Assembly: GCA_934155625.1 (NCBI GenBank)
Contig: CAKPHD010000037.1
Coordinates: forward strand, 1-14,937
DNA from: an uncultured Clostridia bacterium
Lineage (GTDB): Bacteria > Bacillota > Clostridia > TANB77 > CAG-508
Length of the DNA stretch: 14,937 nt
Direction of reading: 5' to 3'
The notes below the pieces were generated by a model that did not search any database, was not told the origin of the DNA, and worked only from the letters and a program-made list of their open reading frames with translations. The position numbers and the translations under genes are program-made. Position 1 is the first letter of the stretch. Each line of letters starts with the position of its first letter. Below, one piece after another: positions 1 to 7,226 of this stretch.

Positions 1-9
1 GTTAAAAAC

Positions 10-18
10 ATTATATCA
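10..18 (-). promoter_or_regulatory. Possible extended -10 promoter reading out of the window
   Basis: On the minus strand the sequence TGATATAAT is a perfect TATAAT preceded by the TGn extension. That combination can work without a good -35, and none is visible here. It lies downstream of spoIIIAH and points towards whatever gene follows beyond the window edge. No hairpin terminator is seen between spoIIIAH and this site, so spoIIIA transcription may also run on. The assignment rests on the motif alone. Confidence 0.35.
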
Positions 19-80
19 CATCGGTATTTCCTTTTTTATATTTTACTGTGACATATCTATTGTAAACCTATATTTTTTAT

Positions 81-686
81 TTATTTTGTCATTATATGTA
101 TATTTTCAACTTTTGCATTCATCTCTCTTGAAACAATATTTTGAATTTGAGCAATTTCATCCTGTTTTAATTCTTCTTTTCCTATAATTACACTGATGCT
201 GTCGACATTCACAAAAATCACACATTTTTCAAAGCCTTTAGTTGATAATAAATTTTCACTTATCATTATTGCATTTTTTTCTTGATTTAATTTAGTAATT
301 TCTTGTGTTACAATTGCTTTTTGCTCTTCAGAAACATTTGAATTATCTAGCATCTTTTGATATGTTTCAAGTGTTTGTGAATACATCGTATCTCTTGACA
401 ATTTTGATTCTTGAAAATAGTCATCTTTTTTTGTTTCTTCAGCTGAAGTTGTTGTAGTATTAGTTGTATTCGTTTCTGCTTCTTTCTCATTATCAGTAGT
501 TTCATTTGTAACATCATTACTATTAACAAGTGTAGCATCTCCTAGATGTTCATCTGTTGTATTTTGATTTTCACTACTAACAGTTTCTATAGTTTTAGTT
601 TCATTTGATAAATATGCCCAATATCCAGCTGTTACTAGCATCAATGCTAATATGTAAATTACAACAGAACCTTTTTTCATCTTCAT
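81..686 (-). CDS. spoIIIAH: Stage III sporulation protein AH
   Basis: Last gene of the spoIIIA operon, 201 residues. A short cytosolic start (MKMKKGS) precedes one membrane helix at about residues 8-25. A Ser/Thr/Asn/Glu-rich linker follows to about residue 95, then a C-terminal domain of about 105 residues that should correspond to the YscJ/FliF-like ring-building fold of this family. In Bacillus, SpoIIIAH in the mother-cell membrane binds SpoIIQ from the forespore to form the intercompartment channel. The ATG directly abuts the TAA stop of spoIIIAG with no gap, and a G-rich ribosome binding site (GGGGGTG) lies inside the end of spoIIIAG, so coupled translation is likely. The linker is long and low in complexity. 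The call rests on operon position, architecture and size. Confidence 0.9.
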   Translation of the reverse strand: MKMKKGSVVIYILALMLVTAGYWAYLSNETKTIETVSSENQNTTDEHLGDATLVNSNDVTNETTDNEKEAETNTTNTTTTSAEETKKDDYFQESKLSRDTMYSQTLETYQKMLDNSNVSEEQKAIVTQEITKLNQEKNAIMISENLLSTKGFEKCVIFVNVDSISVIIGKEELKQDEIAQIQNIVSREMNAKVENIHIMTK

Positions 687-1283
687 TTATTTCACCCCCA
701 TTTCAAAAACTTGAATTTTATGTACAGCAAGTCCTGTAACAGCTTCTACAGCACTTACTATTGCAGACTTTACATTTGAGTCTTTTGCACCTTGTGCAGT
801 TATAATTGCTCCTTCTATGACAGGCATAACAACTTTTTCTGTAATCGGCTTGCTTTGTCCACTTTCATCGGAACATACAATTTCTTTTTTACTTTCAGTT
901 TCTTTTACATCTTTACTGGTCCCATCTTTAGAATTTTCTTTTGTAGTACTTTCTGATGTAGTTTCATTATACATTGCTACTACACTACTGCTTTCAGAAT
1001 ATTTTATTAATACTTTTACTTTTCCTACCCCATCCATACTTCCTAATATATCTTCTAGTTTTGCTTCTAAATCATCTGTATTTGTTGCATCAGAACTTGA
1101 TGTTTGGGCTAATACTTTTGAATTATCTTGTTTCTTTTCTTGACTTCCTTTATTATCTGATGACCACATACTATTTATTATTAGTACTGTTACTATTAAT
1201 ATTATTATAAATATAATAATATTCTCCATTTGTTTCTTTTTGTCTTTTTCATTGTCACTTTTTTTGAAAAAATCTTTAAACAT
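687..1283 (-). CDS. spoIIIAG: Stage III sporulation protein AG
   Basis: A 198-residue bitopic membrane protein. A charged, Lys-rich cytosolic start (residues 1-19) precedes a strongly hydrophobic helix at about 21-39, then a polar linker. The extracytoplasmic domain contains LEDILGSMDGVGKVKVLIKY near residues 76-95 and the closing segment EGAIITAQGAKDSNVK. In Bacillus this domain forms the large multimeric ring of the SpoIIIA-SpoIIQ channel. A Ser/Thr/Lys/Glu-rich insert (about residues 108-145) sits within the ring-building domain, where the known family has a variable loop. The ribosome binding site AAGGAGG lies 5 bases before the ATG. The gap to spoIIIAF is 23 bases. The conserved core and the position between AF and AH make the call firm. 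Confidence 0.93.
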   Translation of the reverse strand: MFKDFFKKSDNEKDKKKQMENIIIFIIILIVTVLIINSMWSSDNKGSQEKKQDNSKVLAQTSSSDATNTDDLEAKLEDILGSMDGVGKVKVLIKYSESSSVVAMYNETTSESTTKENSKDGTSKDVKETESKKEIVCSDESGQSKPITEKVVMPVIEGAIITAQGAKDSNVKSAIVSAVEAVTGLAVHKIQVFEMGVK

Positions 1284-1306
1284 TTTTCCTCCTTTTGTAG
1301 CCTAAA

Positions 1307-1804
1307 CTACTTTATAATTATTTTGATTTTGTCTTTTGATATTTCATATTCTTCCGCAAGTTCTTCCACTTTTTTATTGATTTCTCCTTCATCTGCTGGC
1401 CCTTGAATTTTTACTGTTATTAAATGTATTCCTGCATTTTTCTTATTTGTATCAAGTTCTGCGTCAACTATACATCTTTCAACTGTAAAACCATCATTTT
1501 CAAATTTTGATGTTGTATTATTTTGCAATTCTTCTAAATAAATTTTTTCTATCCTCTCATCCATAGAAGATTGATCTATTTCATATGTCGAATTTGTTTC
1601 ATATTGCCCTATATCATAGTTTTCTACAGAAATTGCATCTTTATTCTTTATAATAGGAGAAATTATATTAAATAAAACATATACTCCTATCACCATTTGT
1701 ATATATTTTCTATTTTTGTTTTTAGGTAAAATTAATTCTATAATTGTAGCAATAATAACTGCTAGTACTATTTGCTCCGCCCATGAACTAATAAAGTTAA
1801 TCAT
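1307..1804 (-). CDS. spoIIIAF: Stage III sporulation protein AF
   Basis: A 165-residue protein with two N-terminal membrane helices (about residues 10-26 and 34-51) that flank a short basic loop (PKNKNRK). A soluble domain of about 110 residues follows and ends in EYEISKDKIKIIIK, the usual SpoIIIAF architecture. It is a membrane component of the SpoIIIA complex; its soluble part is related to ring-building folds in other species. Its start codon overlaps the spoIIIAE stop by four bases (ATGA), a classic translational coupling arrangement. It lies 23 bases before spoIIIAG. Confidence 0.92.
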   Translation of the reverse strand: MINFISSWAEQIVLAVIIATIIELILPKNKNRKYIQMVIGVYVLFNIISPIIKNKDAISVENYDIGQYETNSTYEIDQSSMDERIEKIYLEELQNNTTSKFENDGFTVERCIVDAELDTNKKNAGIHLITVKIQGPADEGEINKKVEELAEEYEISKDKIKIIIK

Positions 1805-2943
1805 CTATACATCATCCCACTATTTGAAATTTTGATTACTAATGTTACACCTATAATTAGTATTACAGATAAACTACATAGAATTGCTAATAATAGTTTA
1901 AATACTCCACTCATCTCATCTAAAAGTTTTACTATTTTATCATCTGCTACAGGTTGTACTACTGCTGATGCTAAGCTGTACATGATGCTTAATGTTGCTA
2001 TTTTTAAAACTGGTAATATACATATTCCTATTATTACTATCACTCCAACAACTCCTACTGCATTTTTTAGAACTACTCCACATCCAAGTACACTATCTAC
2101 TACATCTCCTAATATTTTACCTACTACTGGTATTACACTTGATACTGCTGTTTTTGCAGTTTTTGCTGTAATTCCATCAACACTACTACTTAATGTTCCT
2201 TCTAATGATACTACTCCTACAAATATTGTTAATACTATTCCTAAAAACCAGACTACTCCAGATTTTAAGAATTTCGATATTTTTTCTACTTGTACTCTAT
2301 CTGAAATTTTTGATATTATTGAAAATACCACTATTATTAGCACAATTGGTATTAATGCATCTACAATTATATTTCCTATAAAATTGCTTATAAATAACAC
2401 AATTGGTTCCAACACTGAACTTGTGGTAATATTTCCTGTATATACCATAAGTGTAAGTAGAAGCGGCATAAGTAGATTTATAAACCCTACTAAATTGTTT
2501 GCTGTTTCTTTTATTAATTTGATTATTTCTGTAAAATTTGACATGATTAATGTTACAATTAATATGTATTGAACAAAATAAATTATCTGTGACACATTAC
2601 TATTTTCTAAACTATCTGTTATTGATTTTAAAATCCCATGTATTACTATTATTACTAATATACTTATCAATATTTTTAGATTTGCACTTACTTCATTTCC
2701 TAAAATTTTTATTATTTTTTTATATATTGTTTGATTATTGACTTTTCCTTGGACTGCTTGATTGAATATGTCTGACAAATCCATATCTTTGAAAAAGTCT
2801 CCTGTATATTCTTGAGCTTGATTTATAAATCCACTTATATTGAATTTTTCTTGTGTTGATGACATTATTTCTTCTTCTGTTTCTGCTAAGACTTTCGTTG
2901 GTATTATTAGTATTAGGATAAATATTAAAATTATTTTTTTCAT
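1801..2943 (-). CDS. spoIIIAE: Stage III sporulation protein AE
   Basis: A 380-residue polytopic membrane protein and the largest SpoIIIA subunit. It starts with a typical signal peptide (MKK, a hydrophobic run, then KVLA before ETEEE), so signal peptidase cleavage after about Ala20 is likely. An extracytoplasmic stretch follows (about residues 21-85), then roughly seven or eight hydrophobic segments from about residue 90 to the C-terminus. The glycine- and valine-rich region around residues 270-310 and the end (KISNSGMMYR) fit the family. In Bacillus it is thought to form part of the transport core of the mother cell-forespore channel. The ribosome binding site AAAGGA stands 5 bases before the ATG. 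The gap to spoIIIAD is 22 bases, and the end overlaps spoIIIAF by 4 bases. Confidence 0.95.
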   Translation of the reverse strand: MKKIILIFILILIIPTKVLAETEEEIMSSTQEKFNISGFINQAQEYTGDFFKDMDLSDIFNQAVQGKVNNQTIYKKIIKILGNEVSANLKILISILVIIVIHGILKSITDSLENSNVSQIIYFVQYILIVTLIMSNFTEIIKLIKETANNLVGFINLLMPLLLTLMVYTGNITTSSVLEPIVLFISNFIGNIIVDALIPIVLIIVVFSIISKISDRVQVEKISKFLKSGVVWFLGIVLTIFVGVVSLEGTLSSSVDGITAKTAKTAVSSVIPVVGKILGDVVDSVLGCGVVLKNAVGVVGVIVIIGICILPVLKIATLSIMYSLASAVVQPVADDKIVKLLDEMSGVFKLLLAILCSLSVILIIGVTLVIKISNSGMMYR

Positions 2944-2965
2944 ATTAATCCTTTCTAGCCGTCGA

Positions 2966-3355
2966 CTATGGCAAAATCTCGATTATTAATTCTAATAAGC
3001 TTGATATTATTGGTATAGACATTGCAATTATAATAACTTTACTGCCTATCTCTATTTTGCTAGCAATTGCCTTTTCTCCTGCATCTGTACAAATGCTAAC
3101 TGCAAATTCTGTAATAATTGCTATACCGGTGATTTTGAGTAATATACTTAAAAATTGTTTATTAATATATGTTTTATCTGAAATTGATTTAAGTAAATTT
3201 ATAATTCCAGTAATTTTACTCATTATAAATACCAGAATTAAAATTCCAGCAACTATTGAAACATATATTGCATATTCTGGTCTATATTGTTTTAAAACAA
3301 TTGCTATTACTAATGCAATTAAACCTATCCCTACTATCTTTATTATTTCTTCCAT
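2966..3355 (-). CDS. spoIIIAD: Stage III sporulation protein AD
   Basis: A 129-residue, almost wholly hydrophobic protein with about four membrane helices. The diagnostic segment is the run of small and charged residues AVSICTDAGEKAIASKIEIG (about residues 85-104), which is strongly conserved in SpoIIIAD. It ends in a short hydrophobic tail (LLELIIEILP). SpoIIIAC and SpoIIIAD are small related membrane subunits of the SpoIIIA complex. The ribosome binding site GGAAGGTG lies about 7 bases upstream of the ATG, and spoIIIAC ends 28 bases before it. Length matches the family. Confidence 0.95.
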   Translation of the reverse strand: MEEIIKIVGIGLIALVIAIVLKQYRPEYAIYVSIVAGILILVFIMSKITGIINLLKSISDKTYINKQFLSILLKITGIAIITEFAVSICTDAGEKAIASKIEIGSKVIIIAMSIPIISSLLELIIEILP

Positions 3356-3383
3356 CGTTAATCACCTTCCTTAAGGGTAAAGT

Positions 3384-3578
3384 TTATAAATTGAATAAGG
3401 TCCTAACTGTCTGAAATAACGAGCTTATCTCTTTTATAACCATTGATAAAACTATAACAAGTCCAGCCAAAGTAGTCATCATTGCTTGATCTTCTCTTCC
3501 TGCCCTAACTAATACCTGATGTAAAACAGCAACTAGTATACCTATTGCTGCAATTTTGAACAATAAATTTATATCCAT
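3384..3578 (-). CDS. spoIIIAC: Stage III sporulation protein AC
   Basis: A 64-residue membrane protein with two helices (about residues 5-22 and 33-54) around the conserved loop LVRAGREDQAMMTT. Length, topology and this loop are typical of SpoIIIAC, and it sits directly before spoIIIAD as in Bacillus and Clostridium. A ribosome binding site (AAAGGATGG) lies about 10 bases upstream. The 45-base gap to spoIIIAB is the longest inside the operon and holds no evident hairpin. Confidence 0.95.
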   Translation of the reverse strand: MDINLLFKIAAIGILVAVLHQVLVRAGREDQAMMTTLAGLVIVLSMVIKEISSLFQTVRTLFNL

Positions 3579-3623
3579 CTTTTATTTCCATCCTTTCATT
3601 TGTAAGAATCCGATTAACATTAA

Positions 3624-4148
3624 TTAAACCAATATAATAACAAAAACTAATCCTGCCACAACACCCAAAGTTTTATATATTTTTTGATTTTTCTTTTTCT
3701 CTTCTTCCGCATTTTCAATTTGCATATTCAAAAAATTTTCGGTCACTTCAATTTCACTAATTTGCCCGTCCACATCTGTTTGTCCAAGCAATTTTCCTAA
3801 TTTTTTTAACACATCTTTGTCTTCTTGATTTATACTTATATCAGCATTTTGTATGCAATTTTCCCAAACCTCTTTAACTTGATAATATGATAATTGATTT
3901 GCCATTTGTCCAAAAATTTTCTCAATTTCAGTATCATTATCTTTAGCAATTTGTTTAAATATTTCAGCCAACGGCTCATATGTAAATTTAATTTTTGTTT
4001 TCATTATGTTTAAAATATTCTTAAACTCTTTCAGCTCTATAACTCTATTTTGATATGACTTAGATATCAAAAAACCTATTGCTGTAGAAAGTCCAAAAAT
4101 TCCAATTAATAATAAATATTTAACTCCTTGAATTATAGACAAATACAT
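3624..4148 (-). CDS. spoIIIAB: Stage III sporulation protein AB
   Basis: A 174-residue protein with a membrane helix at each end (about residues 8-28 and 157-174) and a mostly helical cytosolic domain between them. In the wider family this protein resembles the GspF/PilC-type inner-membrane platform of type II secretion and type IV pilus machines, which fits a partner for the SpoIIIAA ATPase. The motif FKNILNIMKTKIKFTYEPLAEIF (about residues 42-64, typically L..L.. I.....PL.E.F) is characteristic. The start overlaps the 3' end of spoIIIAA by 16 bases. A strong ribosome binding site (AAGGAG) lies inside spoIIIAA, 7 bases before the ATG, which supports this start. Confidence 0.93.
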   Translation of the reverse strand: MYLSIIQGVKYLLLIGIFGLSTAIGFLISKSYQNRVIELKEFKNILNIMKTKIKFTYEPLAEIFKQIAKDNDTEIEKIFGQMANQLSYYQVKEVWENCIQNADISINQEDKDVLKKLGKLLGQTDVDGQISEIEVTENFLNMQIENAEEEKKKNQKIYKTLGVVAGLVFVIILV

Positions 4149-4987
4149 TCTAATTCTCCTTTCCTTTTAGGATTTAATATTATAATTCTTTCAAATATTT
4201 TCTTGTTTAAAAGTTTTGAAAGTTCAGGATTTCTGCTAACTTCATCTATATCATTGCCATGAGCTGTAAAAATACCTTTCACGCCTGAACACATTGCATA
4301 ATCAATTGCTTTTATATCATCTACACTTCCAATCTCATCACAAGCAATAACATCAGGAGCCATAGAACGCACTAATATTCTCATTGCTTCTGGTTTAGGC
4401 ATATTATCAATAACATCTGTCCTAATTCCAACATCATTTTGAGGAATTCCCTTATACATTGCAGCAATTTCTCCCCTTTCATCAACAACTCCAACTGTCT
4501 TTCCATTGAAACCTAACACTTTAATACCATTACTAATATTTCTTACAATATCTCTTAAAAGAGTAGTTTTGCCACATCCAGGAGGAGAAACTATCAAAGT
4601 ATTGTAAATGCTGTTATTATAAGTATCAATTAAATCTTCTATAACCGAATTACTACATCCAATTCGCTGACTTGCAATTCTAAAATTCAAACTAGAAATA
4701 TAATTAATATTTATAACCTGTCCATTATCAACAACTGCGCTCCCAACAATTCCAACTCTATTTCCACCTCTAATTGTTATATAACCATCACATATCTGCT
4801 TTCTATACGAATAAATTGAGCTTTCACATACTTTTTCAAAAGCTTGTAAAACCTCCTCTTGACTAACAATATAATCTAGCATTTGTGTATCTTGTCCAAT
4901 TTTCAGCGCTAATGGTTTGTTACTTCGTAACCTTATCTCTTCAATTTGCACTTTTGGGACCGGTTCTTTGCCGTGCATTTTTTGCAC
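4133..4987 (-). CDS. spoIIIAA: Stage III sporulation protein AA (secretion-type ATPase), N-terminus out of frame
   Basis: ATPase of the SpoIIIA channel, related to the motor ATPases of type II/IV secretion. Numbered from the GTG at 4987 (284 residues), the body is intact: EEIRLR near 16-21, ISSLNFRIA at 97-105, Walker A PPGCGKTT at 135-142, VVDERGEIAAMYKG at 167-180, Walker B VIACDEIG at 213-220 and TAHG at 241-244. The start is the problem. Neither GTG 4987 nor ATG 4978 has a ribosome binding site, and both lie inside a GC-rich repeat. The natural start appears to be ATG 5066, with AAGGAG 7 bases upstream. That frame gives MTGLENVLEYLPIEIRKM, a credible SpoIIIAA N-terminus, but it runs to TGA at 4943-4941 in a different frame. 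In the ATPase frame a TAA at 5005-5003 blocks extension. Either this copy is frameshifted, a sequence error is present, or an unusual decoding event is used. The 3' end overlaps spoIIIAB by 16 bases. Confidence 0.9.
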   Translation of the reverse strand: MQKMHGKEPVPKVQIEEIRLRSNKPLALKIGQDTQMLDYIVSQEEVLQAFEKVCESSIYSYRKQICDGYITIRGGNRVGIVGSAVVDNGQVININYISSLNFRIASQRIGCSNSVIEDLIDTYNNSIYNTLIVSPPGCGKTTLLRDIVRNISNGIKVLGFNGKTVGVVDERGEIAAMYKGIPQNDVGIRTDVIDNMPKPEAMRILVRSMAPDVIACDEIGSVDDIKAIDYAMCSGVKGIFTAHGNDIDEVSRNPELSKLLNKKIFERIIILNPKRKGELECICL

Positions 4988-5066
4988 CGTTGGGACCGGT
5001 TCTTATCGGTACCATTTTTCTAATTTCAATTGGTAGATATTCTAATACATTTTCTAAACCTGTCAT
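4941..5066 (-). pseudogene. Displaced N-terminal piece of spoIIIAA
   Basis: A 41-codon frame opening with ATG at 5066, preceded by AAGGAG with 7-base spacing, the best ribosome binding site in the area. Its first 18 residues (MTGLENVLEYLPIEIRKM) match the leucine-rich opening expected of SpoIIIAA just before the EEIRLR motif. The following residues (VPIRTGPNGAK and so on) come from the GC-rich repeat and look foreign. The frame ends at TGA 4943-4941, about 40 bases past the internal starts of the ATPase frame. I read it as the original start of spoIIIAA, cut off by a net one-base frame change in or beside the repeat. A separate short leader peptide is a less likely alternative. Confidence 0.6.
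4945..5004. repeat. GC-rich direct repeat, 24-base copies at 36-base spacing
   Basis: Plus-strand copies 4945-4968 and 4981-5004 are identical except for two bases. Each carries the core TTGGGACCGGTTCTT, and they begin 36 bases apart. Between the cores is a small hairpin, GTGCA (4973-4977) pairing with TGCAC (4983-4987) around a T5 loop. The first copy is flanked by ordinary spoIIIAA sequence, while the far side carries a further GC-rich piece (ATCGGTACC) up to about 5013. Base composition is very different from the AT-rich surroundings. In the ATPase frame the copies encode EPVPTVQ and EPVPKVQ. It resembles the small palindromic or REP-like elements scattered in some Firmicute genomes; that comparison is from memory and no second site occurs in this window. 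Confidence 0.75.
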
Positions 5067-5096
5067 ATTTAGGCTCCTTATTTTTTATCACATATG

Positions 5097-5131
5097 CACA
5101 AAAAGAGCATATATAATATATATATGCTCTT
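5097..5131 (-). terminator. Intrinsic terminator after the membrane-protein gene at 5154
   Basis: A near-perfect inverted repeat: AAGAGCATATAT at 5103-5114 pairs with its complement at 5120-5131 around a very small AT loop. On the minus strand the stem closes with GCTC and runs into TTTTTG. It lies about 22 bases after the TAA of the upstream gene and 31 bases before the likely spoIIIAA start, so it separates that gene from the sporulation operon. The spoIIIA promoter must lie within or just downstream of it. The minus-strand sequence GCATATGT at about 5097-5090 is a weak candidate for a sigma-E -10, but no convincing partner -35 is visible. Confidence 0.75.
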
Positions 5132-5153
5132 ACACTTTATTTTAGAACTAATT

Positions 5154-6401
5154 TTAATACAATCCTAAATTTTTATATATTTCCATCAACAAGTTATCTA
5201 GTTCATCATCTGTTGCATCATTTATTATGATTGCATTATCATTGTTTATTCCTTCTATTTCTATATCTGTAGTAAATTTTTTTGTATTTGTATAATTTAA
5301 TGATAAATCCATAGCTTCATCATCTGTATCAGTATTTTTTATTCTAAGTTCATAGTTTTCTTCTACATTATTTAAATCAACAATATCTTTATATTCTGCT
5401 TTAAAGTCGATTGATGTATTTCCATCATCTTCTGATTCGGTATTTATTTTTATTGTATATACTAAATCACTTTCATTTTTTTCTTTTAATATTTCTATTT
5501 TTCCAACTGTTTTGTTACTTTCAGGTTCAATAAATGTTGCTTCAATCTTCTTTACTTCTTTTGATTCTATGTATAATTTTATACATAAAGCATTGGTACC
5601 ATTTGTTTCTACATCTTTTAATTCGTTAATTGCGTCATCAATATTATCTTTAAAATCTTGTACATCTGTCATATCAGAAATTTTGTTTAATATTATTTCA
5701 TCATTACGTAATGTTTCTAATATTTTTGCTATTATTTCTGACCATTTTTTGTCTGACATATTTAAAGTAATTACTGTTTGATTTTCTACTCTTTCTGTGC
5801 TAAATAATTCTTCTTCTAAATTCTCATTTAATATTGAAAAATACCTGTCTTTTAATGTTTTTATTTCCTCTTCTGTAAATTGATTTTTTTCAAGCTCTAT
5901 TTTATCTGGTATTTTTTCTGCATCAGCTCCAAATTTTTCTGCTAATGTTTTTAAATTTTCATTTTTTATTGCAATAAATTTATTATATAACAAATTTGAT
6001 TGTATACCTAATGCGTCTCCATCACGTCTAATCTTTACAGGTACATTAAACCCTTGTGAAAAATTCATTGTCATGGTTTGCTCTGCTAATTTTTGGCTAT
6101 TATCTACTTTTCCTTCAAATGTTATTTTGCTATTATTTAGCATTTGTATTGTTTCTTCTGTCCTTGCTAGGTTATTTTCTCCATTTATTTTTATTGAAGC
6201 TTCACCTTTATTAGTATATGCATTTTCCTCTTGTTTTTTTACATATTCTAATATTTTTTCATCCTTTAAATCTTGAGAAAGATATTCAAAAAACATTTCT
6301 TTATCTGATTTAAATGCATTAGTTGCAAAATATGCATATGCTCCTCCAACTCCAAGTAGTATAATCACTATTAGAACTATTAATAAAATTTTCTTTTTCA
6401 T
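5154..6401 (-). CDS. Membrane-anchored protein of unknown function
   Basis: A 415-residue protein I cannot name with confidence. One N-terminal hydrophobic helix (about residues 4-27, after MKKK) would anchor it with the remainder outside the cell. No lipobox cysteine follows the helix, so it is not an evident lipoprotein. The outer region opens with FKSDKEMFFEYLSQDLKDEK and is acidic, rich in Asn, Asp, Glu, Lys and Thr, with alternating beta-like strands (ASIKINGEN, VKIRRDGD, LSLNYTNTKKFTTDIEIEGIN). That suggests a repetitive beta-rich fold. It is reminiscent of clostridial exported proteins of DUF type (possibly DUF6583), from memory only. The ribosome binding site GGGGAG lies 7 bases before the ATG. 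It has its own terminator and a possible own promoter, so it looks monocistronic. Its place beside spoIIIA is not evidence of a sporulation role. Confidence 0.85.
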   Translation of the reverse strand: MKKKILLIVLIVIILLGVGGAYAYFATNAFKSDKEMFFEYLSQDLKDEKILEYVKKQEENAYTNKGEASIKINGENNLARTEETIQMLNNSKITFEGKVDNSQKLAEQTMTMNFSQGFNVPVKIRRDGDALGIQSNLLYNKFIAIKNENLKTLAEKFGADAEKIPDKIELEKNQFTEEEIKTLKDRYFSILNENLEEELFSTERVENQTVITLNMSDKKWSEIIAKILETLRNDEIILNKISDMTDVQDFKDNIDDAINELKDVETNGTNALCIKLYIESKEVKKIEATFIEPESNKTVGKIEILKEKNESDLVYTIKINTESEDDGNTSIDFKAEYKDIVDLNNVEENYELRIKNTDTDDEAMDLSLNYTNTKKFTTDIEIEGINNDNAIIINDATDDELDNLLMEIYKNLGLY

Positions 6402-6432
6402 AAATTTTCTCCCCTTTCATTTTTATATTTAT

Positions 6433-6461
6433 AGTTTATTACAATATAAAAAAACTGTCAA
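6433..6461 (-). promoter_or_regulatory. Possible sigma-A promoter for the gene at 5154-6401
   Basis: On the minus strand TTGACA (6461-6456) is followed after 17 bases by TAAACT (6438-6433), a consensus -35 with a moderate -10 (4 of 6). The predicted start near 6426 leaves about 25 bases of leader including the ribosome binding site. The -35 lies inside the 3' arm of the preceding terminator, so the two signals share bases. Confidence 0.4.
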
Positions 6462-6489
6462 TCTTTTTACAAAAATCGACAGCTTTTTA
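6448..6489 (-). terminator. Intrinsic terminator after yebC
   Basis: On the minus strand CTGTC (6482-6478) pairs with GACAG (6459-6455), with further A/T pairing inside the stem (TTTTT against AAAAA) and around it. A run of seven T (6454-6448) follows immediately. It lies about 12 bases after the yebC stop codon. Confidence 0.75.
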
Positions 6490-6500
6490 TATAATTTTTT

Positions 6501-7226
6501 TTATTCTTCCCAGTTATGATATACATCCATTACATCGTCAAGTTCTTCTAGTCTTTCTATTAACCTTTCCATCTTTTCAACTCCTGCTTCATCTAAAGCA
6601 ACTGTTGTTGTTGGAATCATTTGAACTTCTGCTTCTAAAAATGTTAGCCCAGCTTCTTCTAATTTTTCTCTTACGTCTGAAAAATCTGATGGAACTGTAG
6701 TTATTTCATATACTTCTTCTGATGCATTAAAATCTTCTGCTCCTGCATCTAATGCTAACATCATTAACTCTTCTTCTTCCATGTCTGTTGAAGCTTTTTC
6801 TATAACTATTACTCCTTTTTTATCAAACATATATGATACACAACCTGTTGTTCCTAAGTTTCCACCAGCTTTATCAAATACATGTCTTACATCTGCTGCT
6901 GTTCTATTTCTATTATCTGTATTCGCATTTACTATTACAGCAACTCCATTTGGTCCATATCCTTCATATACTACCTCTTCGTAATTTGCTGAATTTCCTT
7001 CTCCTGATGCTTTTTTTATTGCATTGTTTATTGTATCATTTGGCATGTTTGCTGCTTTACATTTTGCTATAACATCTTTTAATTTTGAATTTCCAGCTGG
7101 GTCTGGACCACCTTGTTTTACTGCTATTAATAGTTCTCTTCCTAATTTTGTGAATATTTTTCCTCTTGCTGCATCGGCTTTTCCTTTTTTTGCTTGTATG
7201 TTGTGCCATTTGCTATGTCCACTCAT
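6501..7226 (-). CDS. yebC: YebC/TACO1-family translation factor
   Basis: A 241-residue cytosolic protein recognised by its family start MSGHSKWHNIQAKKGKADAA and by GREL, GGPDPAGNSKLKD, NMPNDTI, YEGYGPNGVA, NTDNRNRTA and GGNLGTTGCVSYMF in the expected order. The family was long annotated as a transcriptional regulator. Mitochondrial TACO1 and more recent bacterial work point to a ribosome-associated role in relieving stalling at proline-rich stretches. The ATG at 7226 is chosen because GGAGG lies 9 bases upstream and because the family begins at MSGHSKWHN; seven further in-frame codons upstream contain that ribosome binding site and are not coding. Length is normal. It has its own promoter and terminator. 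Confidence 0.97.
   Translation of the reverse strand: MSGHSKWHNIQAKKGKADAARGKIFTKLGRELLIAVKQGGPDPAGNSKLKDVIAKCKAANMPNDTINNAIKKASGEGNSANYEEVVYEGYGPNGVAVIVNANTDNRNRTAADVRHVFDKAGGNLGTTGCVSYMFDKKGVIVIEKASTDMEEEELMMLALDAGAEDFNASEEVYEITTVPSDFSDVREKLEEAGLTFLEAEVQMIPTTTVALDEAGVEKMERLIERLEELDDVMDVYHNWEE

Noticed and set aside
817..1143. Plus-strand frame opposite spoIIIAG
   Set aside because: It has no ribosome binding site or recognisable motif and lies wholly inside a conserved minus-strand gene.
1832..2572. A 246-codon plus-strand open frame opposite spoIIIAE
   Set aside because: It is rich in Thr, Ile, Pro and Ser, as expected of the antisense of a hydrophobic AT-rich gene, and has no convincing ribosome binding site. 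spoIIIAE on the other strand is certain.
4978..4988. Programmed -1 ribosomal slip (A AAA AAT) joining the two spoIIIAA frames
   Set aside because: The heptamer is in the right register for a -1 slip, but the frame change needed is +1 (or -2), so this would not produce the ATPase.
5016..5131. Sigma-E promoter for spoIIIA
   Set aside because: It is expected from the biology, and GCATATGT near 5097-5090 is faintly -10-like. No -35 at proper spacing is convincing, so I did not list it as a feature.
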